Source: Pseudomonadota bacterium (GTDB taxonomy: Bacteria > Pseudomonadota > Gammaproteobacteria > Burkholderiales > JABEVD01). Taken from it: DNA of 64,000 nucleotides. Both the position numbers and the translations under genes were made by a program. The DNA lies in assembly GCA_021802545.1 (NCBI GenBank), contig JAJZRS010000004.1, positions 62,001 through 126,000 on the forward strand. Reading direction: 5' to 3'. This document shows, one piece after another, positions 62,279 to 64,000 of this stretch. The notes beneath the pieces were generated by a model, which searched no databases, was not told the origin of the DNA, and saw only the letters and a program-made list of their open reading frames with translations. Position 1 is the stretch's first letter. Each line of letters opens with the position of its first letter.

Positions 62279-63184
62279 ATGACCTTTTTTTCGCTCATCG
62301 TGGCATTGCTGCTGGAGCAGGCGCGGCCTTTCTCCGGCAAGGCGTTCGCCTTCATGCTGGATTATTTCGGCTGGATCAGAACGCATTTGACGACGGGAGA
62401 ACACCGTCACGGCATACTGGCCTGGATGCTCGCAGCCCTGCCTCTGACGCTGGCCGTTGGCATCGTCACCCTGATGCTCCACAAGCTGAATCCCATCCTC
62501 GGCTGGGCATGGAATGTGCTCGTGCTGTACTTGACGATGGGCTTCAGGCAATTCAGCCACGCCTATACTTCGATAGACAAGGCGCTGAAGGAAGGGGATT
62601 TGCAGAAAGCAAGGGATTTGCTTGGGGCATGGAGCGGCGAATGCACGACCGAATACAACTCGGAGGAAGTGGCGCGGGTCTCGATCGAGCTGGGGCTCGT
62701 CTACTCGCATGCCTACGTTTTCGGCGTGATCTTCTTCTTCGCCTTGCTGGGGCCGATGGGCGCCGTACTTTACCGCTTGGCGACCGCCCTCAATGACGAA
62801 TGGAACGGACATGAAGAAAATTTGCTCGGCAAGTTTTCTGCCCAGGCCTTCGAGATCATAGACTGGATACCCTCCAGGCTCACCGCATTGAGCTTCGCCA
62901 TCGTCGGTGATTTCGAGGATGCCCTGTATTGCTGGAGAACCCAGGCTTTCTCGTGGCGCCCGCTCGCTCACGGCATCCTGCTGTCGAGCGGCGCAGGCGC
63001 TCTGGGGGTGAGGCTGGGCGATGCCCTGCCGGAAGGAGGCTCGAGCCGCTACCGCCCCCTCATGGGAATCGGAGACGAAGCCGACAGCGCCTACATGCAG
63101 AGCGCGGTAGGGCTCATCTGGAGAGGGCTCCTGCTCTGGCTCCTCCTGATCCTGCTGCTCACCATAGCCAATCTGATCGGTTAA
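62279..63184 (+). CDS. CobD/AmpE-like integral membrane protein
   Basis: 301 aa with about five membrane segments. The first residues (MTFFSLIVALLLEQARPFSG) and the GPMGAVLYRLATAL region resemble the CobD/CbiB and AmpE families. In betaproteobacteria such proteins are often annotated CobD/CbiB without other cobalamin genes. No cobalamin or ampD gene is in the window, so the role is open. The ATG directly follows the stop of the 84-aa gene. Confidence 0.8.
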   Translation: MTFFSLIVALLLEQARPFSGKAFAFMLDYFGWIRTHLTTGEHRHGILAWMLAALPLTLAVGIVTLMLHKLNPILGWAWNVLVLYLTMGFRQFSHAYTSIDKALKEGDLQKARDLLGAWSGECTTEYNSEEVARVSIELGLVYSHAYVFGVIFFFALLGPMGAVLYRLATALNDEWNGHEENLLGKFSAQAFEIIDWIPSRLTALSFAIVGDFEDALYCWRTQAFSWRPLAHGILLSSGAGALGVRLGDALPEGGSSRYRPLMGIGDEADSAYMQSAVGLIWRGLLLWLLLILLLTIANLIG

Positions 63185-63187
63185 GGC

Positions 63188-64000
63188 ATGAACGTCTCGC
63201 TCTCAAACCTCGCCGATCTTGCCGTCACCCTCGATCTGCAAGGTGTCATCCGCAGCGTTGACTCGGCATCGTCTTTCGAAGCCACAGTCGGCGAAACCTT
63301 CCATAGCCTGATCCATCCGGATGATGCGGACAAGCTGACGCAGGCGCTGGAGACCGCCCTGTTTCTCGAGCAAAAGCAGTCCTTCGTCTGCCGGTTCCTC
63401 CGCCAAGAGGACCCGGTATGGGCCGACTGTCATCTCATGCTGGTTTCAGGTTCTGCGCCGCCAGAATTCGCGCTGGTGGCCTTCGACGTTTCGCATTGGC
63501 AGCAAGACGACGGAAACATTTCCCACCTCGCCACGCACGATTCCCTGACCGATCTGCCCAACAGGACCCTGCTCAACGATCGCATCAAGATCAACATCTC
63601 CGCAGTGCAGCGGCAGCAGCAGGCCGGCTTTGCGCTGCAGCTGCTCGATCTCGACGGGTTCAAGAAAATCAACGATTCGCTCGGCCATGCCGGCGGGGAC
63701 AAACTGATCAAGGATGTCGCAAAAAGGTTGAAAGGGCTGGTGAGGGAAAGCGATACTCTCGCGCGGATCGGCGGCGACGAATTCGCATTCATCTTGAGCG
63801 GAATCCGCCACGAAAAGGAAACGGAAATCGTCGTCAAGAAAATATTGACCGCGATGCAGCGCCCTTTCCGCATCGACGGAAACAACCTGTATTTGACGAC
63901 AAGCATCGGCACCGCCATCTATCCTGAGCACGGAAAGGATCCGGGCACGCTCTTCAAGCATGCGGAAATGGCCATGTACAGCGCCAAGGAAATGGGCGGA
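63188..64000 (+). CDS. PAS-GGDEF diguanylate cyclase, 3' part beyond window
   Basis: 271 codons are visible, and the frame is open at the window edge. A PAS-like domain (about residues 8-105, with FHSLIHPDDADKL) is followed by a GGDEF domain. That domain has HDSLTDLPNRTLLNDRI, the substrate region LLDLDGFKKINDSLGHAGGD and an intact catalytic RIGGDEFAFIL. It should make c-di-GMP; an EAL domain could follow outside the window. The gene starts 3 bases after the CobD-like gene. Confidence 0.9.
   Translation, partial: MNVSLSNLADLAVTLDLQGVIRSVDSASSFEATVGETFHSLIHPDDADKLTQALETALFLEQKQSFVCRFLRQEDPVWADCHLMLVSGSAPPEFALVAFDVSHWQQDDGNISHLATHDSLTDLPNRTLLNDRIKINISAVQRQQQAGFALQLLDLDGFKKINDSLGHAGGDKLIKDVAKRLKGLVRESDTLARIGGDEFAFILSGIRHEKETEIVVKKILTAMQRPFRIDGNNLYLTTSIGTAIYPEHGKDPGTLFKHAEMAMYSAKEMGG

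Overview
The window looks like a chromosome segment of a motile betaproteobacterium, most likely in the order Nitrosomonadales (a Gallionellaceae-like lineage is my best guess). Grounds: EF-P with Arg32 next to an EarP-type rhamnosyltransferase, the xseB-ispA-dxs-folE2 neighbourhood with a Rieske oxygenase alongside, and queG-tsaE-amiC order. No tRNA, rRNA, CRISPR array, IS element or prophage was seen, and no gap without a gene exceeds 300 bases.

Positions 1-27686 are one large flagellar island: fliLMNOPQR (+), flgBCDEFGHIJ and flgKL (-), flgA and flgMN (+), and flhB-flhA-flhF-flhG-fliA-motC-motD (-). The FlhF/FlhG pair, MotC/MotD stators, a sigma-54-like site before flgB and sigma-28 sites before flgM and flgK suggest a tiered, Pseudomonas-like polar flagellum. 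The outstanding feature is that the hook protein FlgE (965 aa) and the hook-filament junction protein FlgK (1504 aa) both carry long arrays of an Ala-rich repeat of about 79 residues. There are 7 copies in FlgE and 9 in FlgK. In both proteins the array sits inside the same FlgE-D2-like domain, so the hook and the junction appear to share one homologous repeat cassette.

Positions 27787-33356 hold housekeeping and translation genes: queG, tsaE, amiC, an orphan ParA-like ATPase, efp, earP and a membrane protein translationally coupled to earP. Positions 33392-40882 carry hoxF-hoxU-hoxY-hoxH-hoxW followed directly by pntA-pntAB-pntB, all on the minus strand. This reads as one unit that could turn H2 into NADH and then NADPH.

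Positions 41131-52332 contain two small membrane proteins separated by a perfect hairpin, a secreted metallophosphatase with a coupled methyltransferase, hisC, a lone RND permease with a coupled 69-aa membrane protein, htpG behind a textbook sigma-32 promoter, a Kef-type antiporter and a GAF/HD-GYP protein. Positions 52369-63184 contain an LplT-like transporter, folE2, dxs, ispA, xseB, a divergent Rieske oxygenase, an MscS channel, a malic enzyme-phosphotransacetylase fusion, a small conserved protein and a CobD/AmpE-like membrane protein. The window ends inside a GGDEF gene.
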